From positions 1 to 39,933 of the forward strand of contig CANHGK010000021.1 in assembly GCA_947460235.1 (NCBI GenBank): 39,933 nt of DNA, given 5' to 3'. Numbering within the stretch: position 1 is the stretch's first letter; each line of letters starts with the position of its first letter. The notes under the pieces were generated by a model. It saw only the letters and a list, made by a program, of their open reading frames with translations. It had not been told where the DNA came from and did no database searches. Shown piece after piece: positions 15,448 to 24,496 of this stretch. Source of the stretch: Paenibacillaceae bacterium. Lineage in GTDB: Bacteria; Bacillota; Bacilli; Paenibacillales; CANHGK01. Made by a program: the position numbers and the translations under genes.

Positions 15448-17283
15448 ATGGGAATCATCAAATTACGTAAAATAATTGGTTTGTTCATTTTCTTGTTTAG
15501 TTTTTCGTGCATATCCATATTTTTTTCATCACAGGTTCAAGCTAGCCCACAAAATTCCAAGCTGATTCCAACCATGTTTAATGACTTGTCAGATCAGGAT
15601 CAAGCATATTCATCCGTATGGAAACTGTTAACTCAGGGTGTATTACGAAATGAATCAAATTTATCGTTTGATGCAGGTAAGGCGGTCACGAAGCAAGAGG
15701 CGATTATGCTTGCGATTCGATGGTCTGGTTTGGAAGACGAAGCGAAAAAACGGTCCTCTTCCGTTGTATTACCGTTTGAGGTTTCTCCTGCGACGAAACC
15801 ATACGTCATACTTGCATTTGAAAAAAATTTCATTACTTTTTCTGAAGAAATGCAACAACAAGATAGCAAGAAAACATTAAAAACATGGGGACAAACAGCA
15901 GTTACTTATGAATGGTTTGCGTTATTAATGGATCGAATTTGCGGGAAAAATTATACGAGTCCAACTAAGGTAGATGCATCAATAAGTAAATCCATTGTCG
16001 ACTTCGATTCCATTCGAACACTTAATAAAAATTCAGTGGCGAAATTCGTGCATTCAGGCGTAATTACGTTGGGTGATTCGAAAAAGTTTAATCCGACAAA
16101 ATTGCTCTCTCGTGCTCAATTAAGTATTTGGTTTGATCGATTGGAGTGGGTGGATAAACGATATTTGGCACAAGGTAATTTGGGCACATTTCAATCGCTT
16201 TCCAAGCAAACAATGACGGTAATGATGCCAGATCGCACGTCGAAAACGTTCACCGTCAGTCAATCTGTTAAGGCTTTCGGGAATGAAGCGACGAGTGGAT
16301 CGGTGTTGCTTTCTTCATTGAAACCAGGTGATGTACTGGAGTGGTCGCTAGTTAATCAGGAAGTATTGTTTTTGCGCAAAACAACCGATAAACGACTTGC
16401 TTTGGATCCATCCATTGTACCAATTGTGAATGCGACACCAATTCCTTCAGCAAAAATCAGTCCATCGCCTAGTCCAACGTTACTTCCGAAAGCGACCTCG
16501 AACATTGTTCGTTCGACGCCAATAACGACTGCAACGCCTATGGCAAGTGTAACCCCAGCACCAACGCAAGGATCAAACGCTACAGGTGCAAAAAATGGTA
16601 CGTTTGGATATAGCGGGATTATTACGCAGATTGACCTTTCCAAACGTGTCATCACAATTAATTCGGATACAAAATCTTCGGTGGTACAATTGTCCATTGC
16701 AACGAAGGTGACCGTACTTGATGGTCAAACGGTTCTTTCGGGCATGGAAGCATTACATGTAGGAGATTGGATATTTACGCAAGGTACAGATGCAAAAGTA
16801 ACATCGATTACATTATTGAAAGCGAATCGATTGCGTTCGGAACAAGGTTCAATTGAACAAATATATAAAGAACAATTGATTATCGTAAGGAATGGAACGT
16901 CCTTTACGGCATATCAAGTATCTAAAACAACAGAAATCACGTCATCAGGCAAAGCGTCACTTGGGGTATCTGAATTATTACCTGGTGACGAAATCAAAGT
17001 TGATGCAATTGATGATGCGCTTCAAAAAGTAACGTTATTGAAACGTACATTTATGATGTCATTACTCGTTATCCATTTTGATGCGCCTACGATGATTTTA
17101 ACGGTGATGGATTCAGAAAATCGCCCTTATGCGATTAAGGTTTCTAAGGACGCGTTATATTATGGGGATCAAGCGGTTTCGGTGTTGACTTCCGATCAAT
17201 TGGTACAAGCGTTAACCCGCGGTAAACAATTGGAAGTGTCGTTAAAAGATCAACTGATTGTTTCATTGAGGTTATCGAAATGA
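15448..17283 (+). CDS. Secreted SLH-like protein with TP linker and repeated beta domains
   Basis: 611 residues; ATG with GAGGAG upstream. The signal peptide ends SSQVQA (cleavage after about 32). Residues 43-95 (FNDLSDQDQAYSSVWKLLTQ onward) and 185-235 (KFVHSGVITLGDSKKFNP, then RAQLSIWFDRL) resemble two S-layer-homology repeats, which bind secondary wall polymer; the match is imperfect. Two or three repeated small beta domains follow, each with a V/T-rich strand pattern and a 'LxxGD' turn (LKPGDVLEW, LHVGDWIFT, LLPGDEIKV). A Pro/Thr/Ser linker (328-380, TPIPS, TPAPT) separates the first from the others. It shares this linker style with the two preceding secreted proteins. Exact function unknown; likely wall-anchored. 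The stop overlaps the nth start (ATGA). Confidence 0.82.
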   Translation: MGIIKLRKIIGLFIFLFSFSCISIFFSSQVQASPQNSKLIPTMFNDLSDQDQAYSSVWKLLTQGVLRNESNLSFDAGKAVTKQEAIMLAIRWSGLEDEAKKRSSSVVLPFEVSPATKPYVILAFEKNFITFSEEMQQQDSKKTLKTWGQTAVTYEWFALLMDRICGKNYTSPTKVDASISKSIVDFDSIRTLNKNSVAKFVHSGVITLGDSKKFNPTKLLSRAQLSIWFDRLEWVDKRYLAQGNLGTFQSLSKQTMTVMMPDRTSKTFTVSQSVKAFGNEATSGSVLLSSLKPGDVLEWSLVNQEVLFLRKTTDKRLALDPSIVPIVNATPIPSAKISPSPSPTLLPKATSNIVRSTPITTATPMASVTPAPTQGSNATGAKNGTFGYSGIITQIDLSKRVITINSDTKSSVVQLSIATKVTVLDGQTVLSGMEALHVGDWIFTQGTDAKVTSITLLKANRLRSEQGSIEQIYKEQLIIVRNGTSFTAYQVSKTTEITSSGKASLGVSELLPGDEIKVDAIDDALQKVTLLKRTFMMSLLVIHFDAPTMILTVMDSENRPYAIKVSKDALYYGDQAVSVLTSDQLVQALTRGKQLEVSLKDQLIVSLRLSK

Positions 17284-17957
17284 CGTTGAAAAAATCACAA
17301 ATAAATGAAATAATTGACGCCTTTCAAATCATGTTTCCGGACGCATTTTGTGAATTAAAGCATTCAAATCCGTTTGAGTTAGTGATCGCGGTATTGTTGT
17401 CTGCACAGTGCACTGATGTTATGGTAAACAAAGTGACGGCTACGTTATTTCAGAAATACAAGACGCCGGAAGATTATCTTGCAGTTGAGATTGAAACGCT
17501 TATGGAAGATATCAAACAAATTGGCCTCTTTCGAAATAAAGCGAAACATATTCAGCAATTATGTCATCAGTTATTGCAAAATTACGATGGCGTCGTACCC
17601 TCCACACGGGAAGAACTTGTAACATTAGCGGGTGTCGGCCGAAAGACAGCAAATGTTGTGATTTCTACAGCATTTGGTGTTCCGGCATTTGCCGTGGATA
17701 CTCATGTCGAGCGCGTTGCGAAAAGGCTCGGACTTGCGAAAATTGATGATGATGTCATGCGCGTGGAAACGAAGGTGATGAAGTTGTTTCCGGAATCCAT
17801 GTGGACGGCGTTGCATCATCAAATGATTTTTTTTGGACGATATCATTGCAAGGCCCAGAAACCTGGGTGCGATGTATGTCCGCTTCTGCATCTGTGTAAA
17901 GAAGGCAAGCAGCGGATGGGAATTCCGCTTCGAAAACGTAAAAATGTACAACCGTAA
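17280..17957 (+). CDS. nth: Endonuclease III (DNA glycosylase/AP lyase)
   Basis: 225 residues, usual size. The helix-hairpin-helix LAGVGRKTANVV carries the catalytic Lys122, and Asp140 lies in AVDTHVERVAKRLG; these correspond to Lys120 and Asp138 of E. coli Nth. The 4Fe-4S ligands are in CKAQKPGCDVCPLLHLC (C-x6-C-x2-C-x5-C). It removes oxidised pyrimidines in base-excision repair. Translationally coupled to the SLH-like gene by a 4-base overlap, an unusual partner; in B. subtilis nth sits beside dnaD. A terminator overlaps its stop codon. Confidence 0.96.
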   Translation: MTLKKSQINEIIDAFQIMFPDAFCELKHSNPFELVIAVLLSAQCTDVMVNKVTATLFQKYKTPEDYLAVEIETLMEDIKQIGLFRNKAKHIQQLCHQLLQNYDGVVPSTREELVTLAGVGRKTANVVISTAFGVPAFAVDTHVERVAKRLGLAKIDDDVMRVETKVMKLFPESMWTALHHQMIFFGRYHCKAQKPGCDVCPLLHLCKEGKQRMGIPLRKRKNVQP

Positions 17958-17987
17958 TTTAGCGAATATGCTGAATTGCGGTTTTTT
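17950..17987 (+). terminator. Rho-independent terminator after nth
   Basis: AACCGTAATTTAGC (17950-17963) pairs with GCTGAATTGCGGTT (17970-17983) using two G-U pairs, with a loop of 6, followed by a T-run (17982-17987). It overlaps the nth stop codon and lies just before the dynA ribosome site. Confidence 0.8.
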
Positions 17988-18006
17988 CGTAAAGGTGGTA
18001 GAGCGT

Positions 18007-21000
18007 GTGGATCGGGAAGCATGGTTACAAGAGGCTATAGAATTAAGACAACATGGTGATGAACTTGCAGCGCGACAACTCGAACGTCTTGTGCAACCGG
18101 GACGGGAAGAAGAAATGCACTTGTTATTTTGCGGACATTTTTCTGCGGGTAAGTCGACGGTGTTGAATCGGTTAACAGGTGTAGACAGGTTACCTTCTAG
18201 CCCGATCCCAACATCGGCGAATGCAGTCGCGCTGCATAATACTGACGGTCCTGGAATTGCACAAGCGCTGCGTTTGAACGGTGAATGGGAAATGCTTGAT
18301 TTTGCGGATCTGAACGCATCGTGTCGTGATGGTGCAACGTATTCAGAAGTCGTAATTGCAGACCCGCTTGTTACGTGGTCGCCGAGCATTGTGTTTTGGG
18401 ATACGCCAGGTATGGATTCGACAGACGCCGCTCATGAACGGATTACAAAGGAATATGCACCCCTCGCGGATGTTGTGATTTATATTTGTGACTATCAACA
18501 CGTTCTTGCGGAGACGAATCGTCAATTTTTGATTGAGATGTCAAGGCTCGGGAAACCACTTGTATTAATGATTAATCAAATGGATAAACATGACGATGCT
18601 GAATTGTCTCGGGAAACATTTCGCACACAAATCGAACACTCGTTAATCCTTTGGCGAGTTGAACCAAAGGCGATTTTTTATATTAGCGCTCGTCTCGAGA
18701 ATGTCCCGGGGAATGAATGGGATGCCATGGAAACATTTTTTAATGAACTTGCAAATTCCGAAGGTTCTAGAAACTGGTTAGCAGAATCGAGAAAAGCAAT
18801 TCATAACGGAATTATTCATGCGGCGATGGAGCGCAGTCTTGCATCCGCAGAAGCTACCCGCGAACAAAAGTGGTTGGATGCAGCTGAATTGTTTGATTAT
18901 CCAAATCGTGAAGGATTTGTGGAACATGTTGAATTGACGCTAAAGCGATTTGAACAGCGGAAATCCGGATTTGCGAAAGCGTTAGATTTAACGGAAGAAG
19001 GATTACGGAAACAGTGGAATCGTATTTTGCAAGATGCGAGAATATTGCCTGCACAAACAAGGGAATTGCTTGTTCAAGTCATGGAAAGTGGGCGAGCAGG
19101 ATTTCGCGTGGGGTTGTTTTCTTCGAAAGTTAAAATAACCAAAGAACGTGAACGACGCGGATTATTTTTCGCGAATGAATGGCGGAATCAATTACAGATC
19201 CATTTGCGTGGTCCTATCGCAGATTGGGCGATTCGATATGAGCAAGATATGGTCACCGTTTTACCTGGATGGCATGGTCGTGATTTGATCGACGCGCTGA
19301 TGTCTTCTGTAGAACAAGCACTTGATCGTTCGGATTGGGCATGGATTGATCCTTTGATGCCGAAAAGCCAATTGTTTACCGACGAGTTTTTTATGACGTG
19401 TTCAAATCAATTGCAAGAGACGTTGAGACAACGGATGCGTATCGTCATGACGGATTGGATGGAACTTTGTAGACCAACTTGGCGACTTGCGCTCAATCAA
19501 CTTGAAATGGAAAATATAACATTCGAAGAAGCGAGTCAGCAAATGCTTGGTTGGTGGGAAGCGATGAACATATGGGAGCAACATGTAGAAACTCAGCGTA
19601 TCCGATGGAATGCTTATTTTGTTCCGCTGAATGAGCAACATGAACTATCCATATGGACAATGCTTAACAAAGATATTTCTGAACAATTACATTTACTCCG
19701 ATATCAAGATGTATCCATTCACTCAAATGACACGAACAATGAGGAAGTGTTCCATTCGAAGTCGGCTCAACACTCGTTTTGGGGGTCGAATGAAGAAGCG
19801 AAACAAGCGAATTGGTGGAGCGAAGCAGAACAATGGAATGATCGATTCGCACAAATCGGTGATCGATTTACAAATGTTATTCAATCAACCGAACTCGTAC
19901 GAGGGAGACTGCGTGCACTTCGTAAAAGTGAATTGATTTTAGCGGTATTTGGTGCGTTTAGTTGCGGAAAGTCAACGATGATAAATGCATTATTAGGTGA
20001 TATGTTTTTGCCTGTATCACCGCATCCAACGACAGCAGCGATTATTTCGATTCGCAAACGGGAGGAAGGAATAGACGAAGATACGATTATTGTATCGTGG
20101 AAATCTAGAGCGGTTATGGAGGAGTCCATACGCGATAGTGCGCATCTGATTGGACTTCAGCGTGATTTATCGATTGAGAAAATATTCAAAGAAGCTGCGG
20201 AGATCCGTGCGGATTCTTTGCCTTCCGCGGCGGAAACACGCAGGGCCTATTTACTTGCGGTTCGGGAAGGCTGGAAGCAATGGTCACAGCATTTTGGAGA
20301 AGAACATAGATACCCGATCCACCAATTAAGACAATTTGCGGCGGAAGAGACGTGTTCGTGTTTTGTGCAGGCGATAGCTGTTCATCTCAAAACAGATTTC
20401 TCGGATGCAGGAATGGTCATTGTTGATACGCCAGGTGCCGATTCGGTATTTGCGAGACATACTGAACTAGCCTATGACATGTCTAAGCGTGCGGATGGAA
20501 TTTTCTATGTATGTTCCTATCAGCATGCGTTTACGAAATCGGATCGACGGTTTTTAATGCAACTCGCGCAAACGGTGAAAGTTGGCCAAGACTTGCGTGA
20601 GCGTACAATTCCAGTTTATTTTTTGCTGAACGCGGTTGATTTGGCTGAAAATCAAAAAGAGCTGGATTTGGTCATGGAGCATTTGCGTAAAGAACTCAAG
20701 TCGTGCGGTTTTGATCACCCAGATCTATTTGCCGTGTCTGCGCGAAATCAGTTGCGAAGTGGAGATGAACCAGGTTTTTTAAATTGGACCGAACATGTTC
20801 GTGAACATGTGCATCAACGCAGGCACGAAAAATTAGAACAATTTTTGTTTCACGATATGTTTAAGGCGCTGCATGGATTGGATGTATCATTGCAACGTCA
20901 ACGTTCCATGAATAGTGACCGTAATAAAACGCTAAAGAAATGGCAAATAATCGCGGATGAATGGCGCAGTGATTTGGAACAATTATCAGATGAGCGCCGA

Positions 21001-21720
21001 AAAGCAAACATCGTGCGGGAAGTCGAAGAGTTGCTATATTATATCCAGCAAAGATTACGTTTTTCACGCCGGGAATGGTTCCGTGAAGAAATGAATCCTT
21101 CTGTGTTCGCAATGAACAAGCAAACGAAAACTGTCTATTCGTTGGCGATTCGTGCGTTTAATGATCGGATAAACCGGGCATGGCATGATGAGTTAATCAT
21201 GACTCAAATTCGATTGGAACATCTTTTTTTTAAGGCAATTCAAGGCAAGGTCCATGAAGAACAACAAATTAGGCGTACTCGCGGTCCGTCAGGACCTGAA
21301 GCGGTGGATGTGCCTGACGAAAAAATGGTGCTAAGCAGGCTTGATGTTCCGCATTTTTCGGTTGCTCTTTCGGATGATTTTGGGTTGTCATCATTCAAAA
21401 ATGCCAAGTCTTTTTTTGAAGAAGGTGGCAGAACAAAGGTGCTCGAGCAAATGGAGGTACAATCGGATATCCTATGGGAAGCGGCGCTTCTGAAATTGAC
21501 CAGTTCATGGAGGGCGCAAGTGTCAAAACAATTTGACGATGGACTCATGAATATTGCTGCATTTTGGATGGATGAGTTATCGGAACAAACGCAATTTTTG
21601 GCACAGCCTGTTCAAGAAGAGTCAGATCTTTTTCAACGTGAGCGAGCGGCAAAAGCATTAAATGACGAATTATATCAATTAGCAATCCATTGCAATTTTC
21701 ATCCAGTACGATTAAGCTGA
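18007..21720 (+). CDS. dynA: DynA-type bacterial dynamin with two GTPase domains
   Basis: 1237 residues from GTG 18007 (AAAGGTGG upstream). A reading from 17833 would pass through nth and its terminator. Two dynamin-like halves are fused, as in B. subtilis DynA (about 1190 residues). Half 1 has P-loop GHFSAGKST (43-51), DTPGMDS (Asp132) and NQMD (190-193). Half 2 has P-loop GAFSCGKST (649-657), DTPGADS (Asp807) and NAVD (875-878). Long charged helical stretches follow each GTPase domain. DynA tethers and fuses membranes and helps protect against membrane damage and phage lysis in Bacillus. No transmembrane helix is seen; peripheral membrane association is expected. The SGNH hydrolase gene follows after 41 bases with no terminator. 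Confidence 0.93.
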   Translation: MDREAWLQEAIELRQHGDELAARQLERLVQPGREEEMHLLFCGHFSAGKSTVLNRLTGVDRLPSSPIPTSANAVALHNTDGPGIAQALRLNGEWEMLDFADLNASCRDGATYSEVVIADPLVTWSPSIVFWDTPGMDSTDAAHERITKEYAPLADVVIYICDYQHVLAETNRQFLIEMSRLGKPLVLMINQMDKHDDAELSRETFRTQIEHSLILWRVEPKAIFYISARLENVPGNEWDAMETFFNELANSEGSRNWLAESRKAIHNGIIHAAMERSLASAEATREQKWLDAAELFDYPNREGFVEHVELTLKRFEQRKSGFAKALDLTEEGLRKQWNRILQDARILPAQTRELLVQVMESGRAGFRVGLFSSKVKITKERERRGLFFANEWRNQLQIHLRGPIADWAIRYEQDMVTVLPGWHGRDLIDALMSSVEQALDRSDWAWIDPLMPKSQLFTDEFFMTCSNQLQETLRQRMRIVMTDWMELCRPTWRLALNQLEMENITFEEASQQMLGWWEAMNIWEQHVETQRIRWNAYFVPLNEQHELSIWTMLNKDISEQLHLLRYQDVSIHSNDTNNEEVFHSKSAQHSFWGSNEEAKQANWWSEAEQWNDRFAQIGDRFTNVIQSTELVRGRLRALRKSELILAVFGAFSCGKSTMINALLGDMFLPVSPHPTTAAIISIRKREEGIDEDTIIVSWKSRAVMEESIRDSAHLIGLQRDLSIEKIFKEAAEIRADSLPSAAETRRAYLLAVREGWKQWSQHFGEEHRYPIHQLRQFAAEETCSCFVQAIAVHLKTDFSDAGMVIVDTPGADSVFARHTELAYDMSKRADGIFYVCSYQHAFTKSDRRFLMQLAQTVKVGQDLRERTIPVYFLLNAVDLAENQKELDLVMEHLRKELKSCGFDHPDLFAVSARNQLRSGDEPGFLNWTEHVREHVHQRRHEKLEQFLFHDMFKALHGLDVSLQRQRSMNSDRNKTLKKWQIIADEWRSDLEQLSDERRKANIVREVEELLYYIQQRLRFSRREWFREEMNPSVFAMNKQTKTVYSLAIRAFNDRINRAWHDELIMTQIRLEHLFFKAIQGKVHEEQQIRRTRGPSGPEAVDVPDEKMVLSRLDVPHFSVALSDDFGLSSFKNAKSFFEEGGRTKVLEQMEVQSDILWEAALLKLTSSWRAQVSKQFDDGLMNIAAFWMDELSEQTQFLAQPVQEESDLFQRERAAKALNDELYQLAIHCNFHPVRLS

Positions 21721-21761
21721 ACATATGTTTGCATTTTGAAAAGTAGAGTGGAGGTACTGCC

Positions 21762-22547
21762 TTGTCAGCAAACCGTTTATGGTATGTGTTTGGAACGTTA
21801 GGACTGCTCAGTACAATCTTTTTTATTGTTGGCTTCGGACTTGGTGTGCGCGATGTGCTCTTTCCGCAAGCGAATCAAACGGAACTTGCCGCGAAACCAC
21901 ATAGCATAGAGCAACCTTCTGGGTCTTCTGATGGTGTATTTCGAATTGTTGCATTTGGCGATTCGCTAACAAAAGGCTTCGGTGATGAGACAATTAAAGG
22001 CTATGTTGGCAATGTGAAAGAGAAATTGATTAAGTCAACCAACAAAGATGTGCGTGTGAATAATTTTGCGGTCAACGGATATACAAGCAGTAAGCTTTTG
22101 TCCGATTTAATGGATCATTCAGGTTCATTAAAGGCGGCCGAAGGTGCTGATGTAGTGATGTTTACAATCGGTGGAAACGATTTGTATAGACAAGGGAAAG
22201 ATAAAATTGATCCCAAACTATATGCCGAGCGTAGCGGGAAAGCAAAGAAGCAATTGCAGTCGATTATGAAGATTTTTTCAGAAAACAATCCCAAATCGTT
22301 GATTGTTTATGTTGGATTATATAATCCGTTTGTCGACAAAAACGAACGTGAGGCATTTGATCAAGCGGTTACGGACTGGAACGCGGACGCTGCCCATTAT
22401 GCGGCGACGCTGCCGAATGTCCTTGTCGTGAATGTTGCGGACTTGTTCGCGCGAAAGACGAATTCGTATTTGTATATTGATCAATACCATCCGAACGCAC
22501 TTGGATATGAACGTATGGCAACTCGTGTTGCACAAGTTTTGGAATAG
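21762..22547 (+). CDS. Membrane-anchored SGNH/GDSL hydrolase
   Basis: 261 residues; TTG start with GTGGAGGT upstream. An N-terminal hydrophobic segment (about 6-30, LWYVFGTLGLLSTIFFIVGF) anchors or exports it. The catalytic set is complete: Ser68 in FGDSLTKGFGD, Gly-Asn139 in TIGGNDLYR, and Asp240/His243 in DQYHPNALGY. Resembles Bacillus YpmR-type lipase/acylhydrolases. The substrate could be a lipid, or an acyl or acetyl group on a wall polymer. It sits between dynA and an ABC exporter with close spacing, suggesting a membrane or envelope role. Confidence 0.9.
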   Translation: MSANRLWYVFGTLGLLSTIFFIVGFGLGVRDVLFPQANQTELAAKPHSIEQPSGSSDGVFRIVAFGDSLTKGFGDETIKGYVGNVKEKLIKSTNKDVRVNNFAVNGYTSSKLLSDLMDHSGSLKAAEGADVVMFTIGGNDLYRQGKDKIDPKLYAERSGKAKKQLQSIMKIFSENNPKSLIVYVGLYNPFVDKNEREAFDQAVTDWNADAAHYAATLPNVLVVNVADLFARKTNSYLYIDQYHPNALGYERMATRVAQVLE

Positions 22548-22559
22548 GGGGCAGTTCGT

Positions 22560-23498
22560 ATGGGACAATCAAATGATATAACACTTTCTGTCCGTAATTT
22601 GCGTAAAACAATCGGTCGTCGCGAGATTATCCGCGGCGTGGAATTTGATGTCCGCAGAGGGGAAGTTTTCGGTTTTTTGGGACCGAATGGATCAGGGAAA
22701 ACGACGACGATTCGTATGCTTGTCGGCTTAATTAAGCCATCCTCTGGTTCAATTCTTATTGCTGGTCATGACGTGCAGAAGGACATGGTTAAAGCATTGT
22801 CTGAGGTAGGGTGTATCGTAGAAAATCCAGAAATGTATCCTTATTTAACGGGTATGGAAAATCTTGAACATTTTGCGAGGATGTTACCCAATATATCTGC
22901 GGCACGAATTCAAGCTTGTGTAGACCGAGTTGGGTTAACGAACCGTATCTATGACCTAGTAAAAACGTATTCCCTTGGGATGAAGCAGCGGCTAGGCATT
23001 GCGCAGGCACTACTTAGTCAGCCGAGTTTAATGATTTTGGATGAACCGACAAATGGCTTGGATCCCCAAGGAATTCGAGATTTGCGGGATTTTATCCATC
23101 AGTTAGCAAGTGAGGGCATGAGCGTATTTATTTCAAGTCATTTACTTAGTGAAGTGCAATTGATGTGTACTACCGTGGCGATTCTTAATCATGGGATTGT
23201 CATCAAAACAGGAACTGTAAATGAACTTGTCAAGGAAGCGGAGTCCTATGTCGTTTGGACATTACAAAATGTAAATGCTGCGAAAAACTTGTTGATCTCA
23301 TTAGATATACCGAATGCACCGAGTGCCAAAGTGGATGATACGTTACGAACGCTGGCGATTCAAATGACGGATGAGACAATTCCAACGGTTGTGAAGCGGT
23401 TTGTTGAGGCTGGTATTGAGATCATCGGCATCCGCCGTAATGCTGCCACATTAGAAGATTTATTCCTAGAATTAACGGAGGGCGATTCCATTGACTAA
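22560..23498 (+). CDS. ABC transporter ATP-binding protein
   Basis: 312 residues; ATG after a G-rich site (AGGGGG). Walker A GPNGSGKTTT (41-50, Lys47), signature SLGMKQR (138-144) and Walker B LMILDEPTNG (Asp161, Glu162), followed by the His-switch segment SSHLLSE. The C-terminal extension of about 90 residues is typical of the BcrA/CcmA-like group serving ABC-2 permeases, including peptide-antibiotic resistance pumps. It overlaps the permease gene by 8 bases, so the two form one transporter. Confidence 0.93.
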   Translation: MGQSNDITLSVRNLRKTIGRREIIRGVEFDVRRGEVFGFLGPNGSGKTTTIRMLVGLIKPSSGSILIAGHDVQKDMVKALSEVGCIVENPEMYPYLTGMENLEHFARMLPNISAARIQACVDRVGLTNRIYDLVKTYSLGMKQRLGIAQALLSQPSLMILDEPTNGLDPQGIRDLRDFIHQLASEGMSVFISSHLLSEVQLMCTTVAILNHGIVIKTGTVNELVKEAESYVVWTLQNVNAAKNLLISLDIPNAPSAKVDDTLRTLAIQMTDETIPTVVKRFVEAGIEIIGIRRNAATLEDLFLELTEGDSID

Positions 23499-24483
23499 CA
23501 TATATCCGTTAATAAAGAATGAGACGATTAAAATATTAAAAAAACGAAGTTTTCTTGTGATTATGATCATTTTGGCAGTGATCATTCCAATTGCTACGTA
23601 CGCCCAAATGCGCATTGCTGAAAATATGGTCAAACAAACTGGAACGAGTGACTGGCATGTTAAAGTGCAAAGTGATATTACGGATGCTCGTGCGCGGTTA
23701 AGCAGTTCACGGATGCCTGAAGAATATAAGAAGTACGTGCAAGTACAAATCGAAGTCAAACAATATCATTTGGATATGGACATCGACCCGGATGCACCAA
23801 CCGGGGTTAATTTTGCTCGTCGATTTATGGAAAATGCTTCATCTTTGTTATTGCCTCTACTCGTTATCATCGTTGCATCGGATTTGGTCTCATCCGAAAA
23901 TGCACTTGGTACGATAAAATTATTATTAGCGCGTCCGGTTATGAGATGGCGGATTTTGTTAAGTAAATACGTATCGCTTATTTTCCTCGTTTCACTTGTG
24001 ATTTTAGCTGCTGGTATTCTAGCTTATTTGATTTCTGGTTTTGTCTTTGGATTTTCAGGTTGGACGCTACCGGTATTGACGGGTTTCCAACTGAGTGGTA
24101 CGAATGTGAGTACTGAAAATGTGCATACCGTATCTTACGCATATTATTTATGGATGGAATATGGACTTGCTTGGTTTTCATCACTCACAATTGCAACGAT
24201 GTCTTTTCTCATAAGTACGCTTGTGCGAAGCACAGCATTTTCGATGGGAATCATGCTCGCATCCACGATATTCGGAACGATTTTGGCAAATATGGTGTCT
24301 TCATGGGAGTCAGCGAAATATTTGTTCATGGTGAATTCGGATTTAACTGCTTATTTGGCTGGAAAACCTTCACCGATTGATGGTATGGATTTAAGTTTTT
24401 CGATATGGACATTAACGATCTGGGCGGGCGCTGCATTACTTGTTGCGTTTACCGTATTTACCCGCAAAGACATGTTAAATTGA
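23491..24483 (+). CDS. ABC-2 type permease subunit
   Basis: 330 residues; TTG start with CGGAGGG 8 bases upstream, overlapping the ATPase gene. Hydrophobic segments lie near residues 18-38, 113-132, 155-187, 232-282 (two or three spans) and 306-325. A large extracytoplasmic loop separates the first two, the ABC-2 layout seen in BcrB/YhgE-like permeases. Cargo unknown. It is the membrane partner of the preceding ATPase; parE follows after 13 bases. Confidence 0.88.
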   Translation: MTNIYPLIKNETIKILKKRSFLVIMIILAVIIPIATYAQMRIAENMVKQTGTSDWHVKVQSDITDARARLSSSRMPEEYKKYVQVQIEVKQYHLDMDIDPDAPTGVNFARRFMENASSLLLPLLVIIVASDLVSSENALGTIKLLLARPVMRWRILLSKYVSLIFLVSLVILAAGILAYLISGFVFGFSGWTLPVLTGFQLSGTNVSTENVHTVSYAYYLWMEYGLAWFSSLTIATMSFLISTLVRSTAFSMGIMLASTIFGTILANMVSSWESAKYLFMVNSDLTAYLAGKPSPIDGMDLSFSIWTLTIWAGAALLVAFTVFTRKDMLN

Positions 24484-24496
24484 ACGGAGGATGGGC

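Noticed and set aside
17833-18006. N-terminal extension of the dynamin frame
   Set aside because: It overlaps nth and its terminator in another frame; the GTG at 18007 has a ribosome site.
17625-18389. 254-codon minus-strand frame opposite nth and dynA
   Set aside because: It lies antisense to two clear genes, with Ser/Cys/Arg-rich nonsense composition and no family resemblance.
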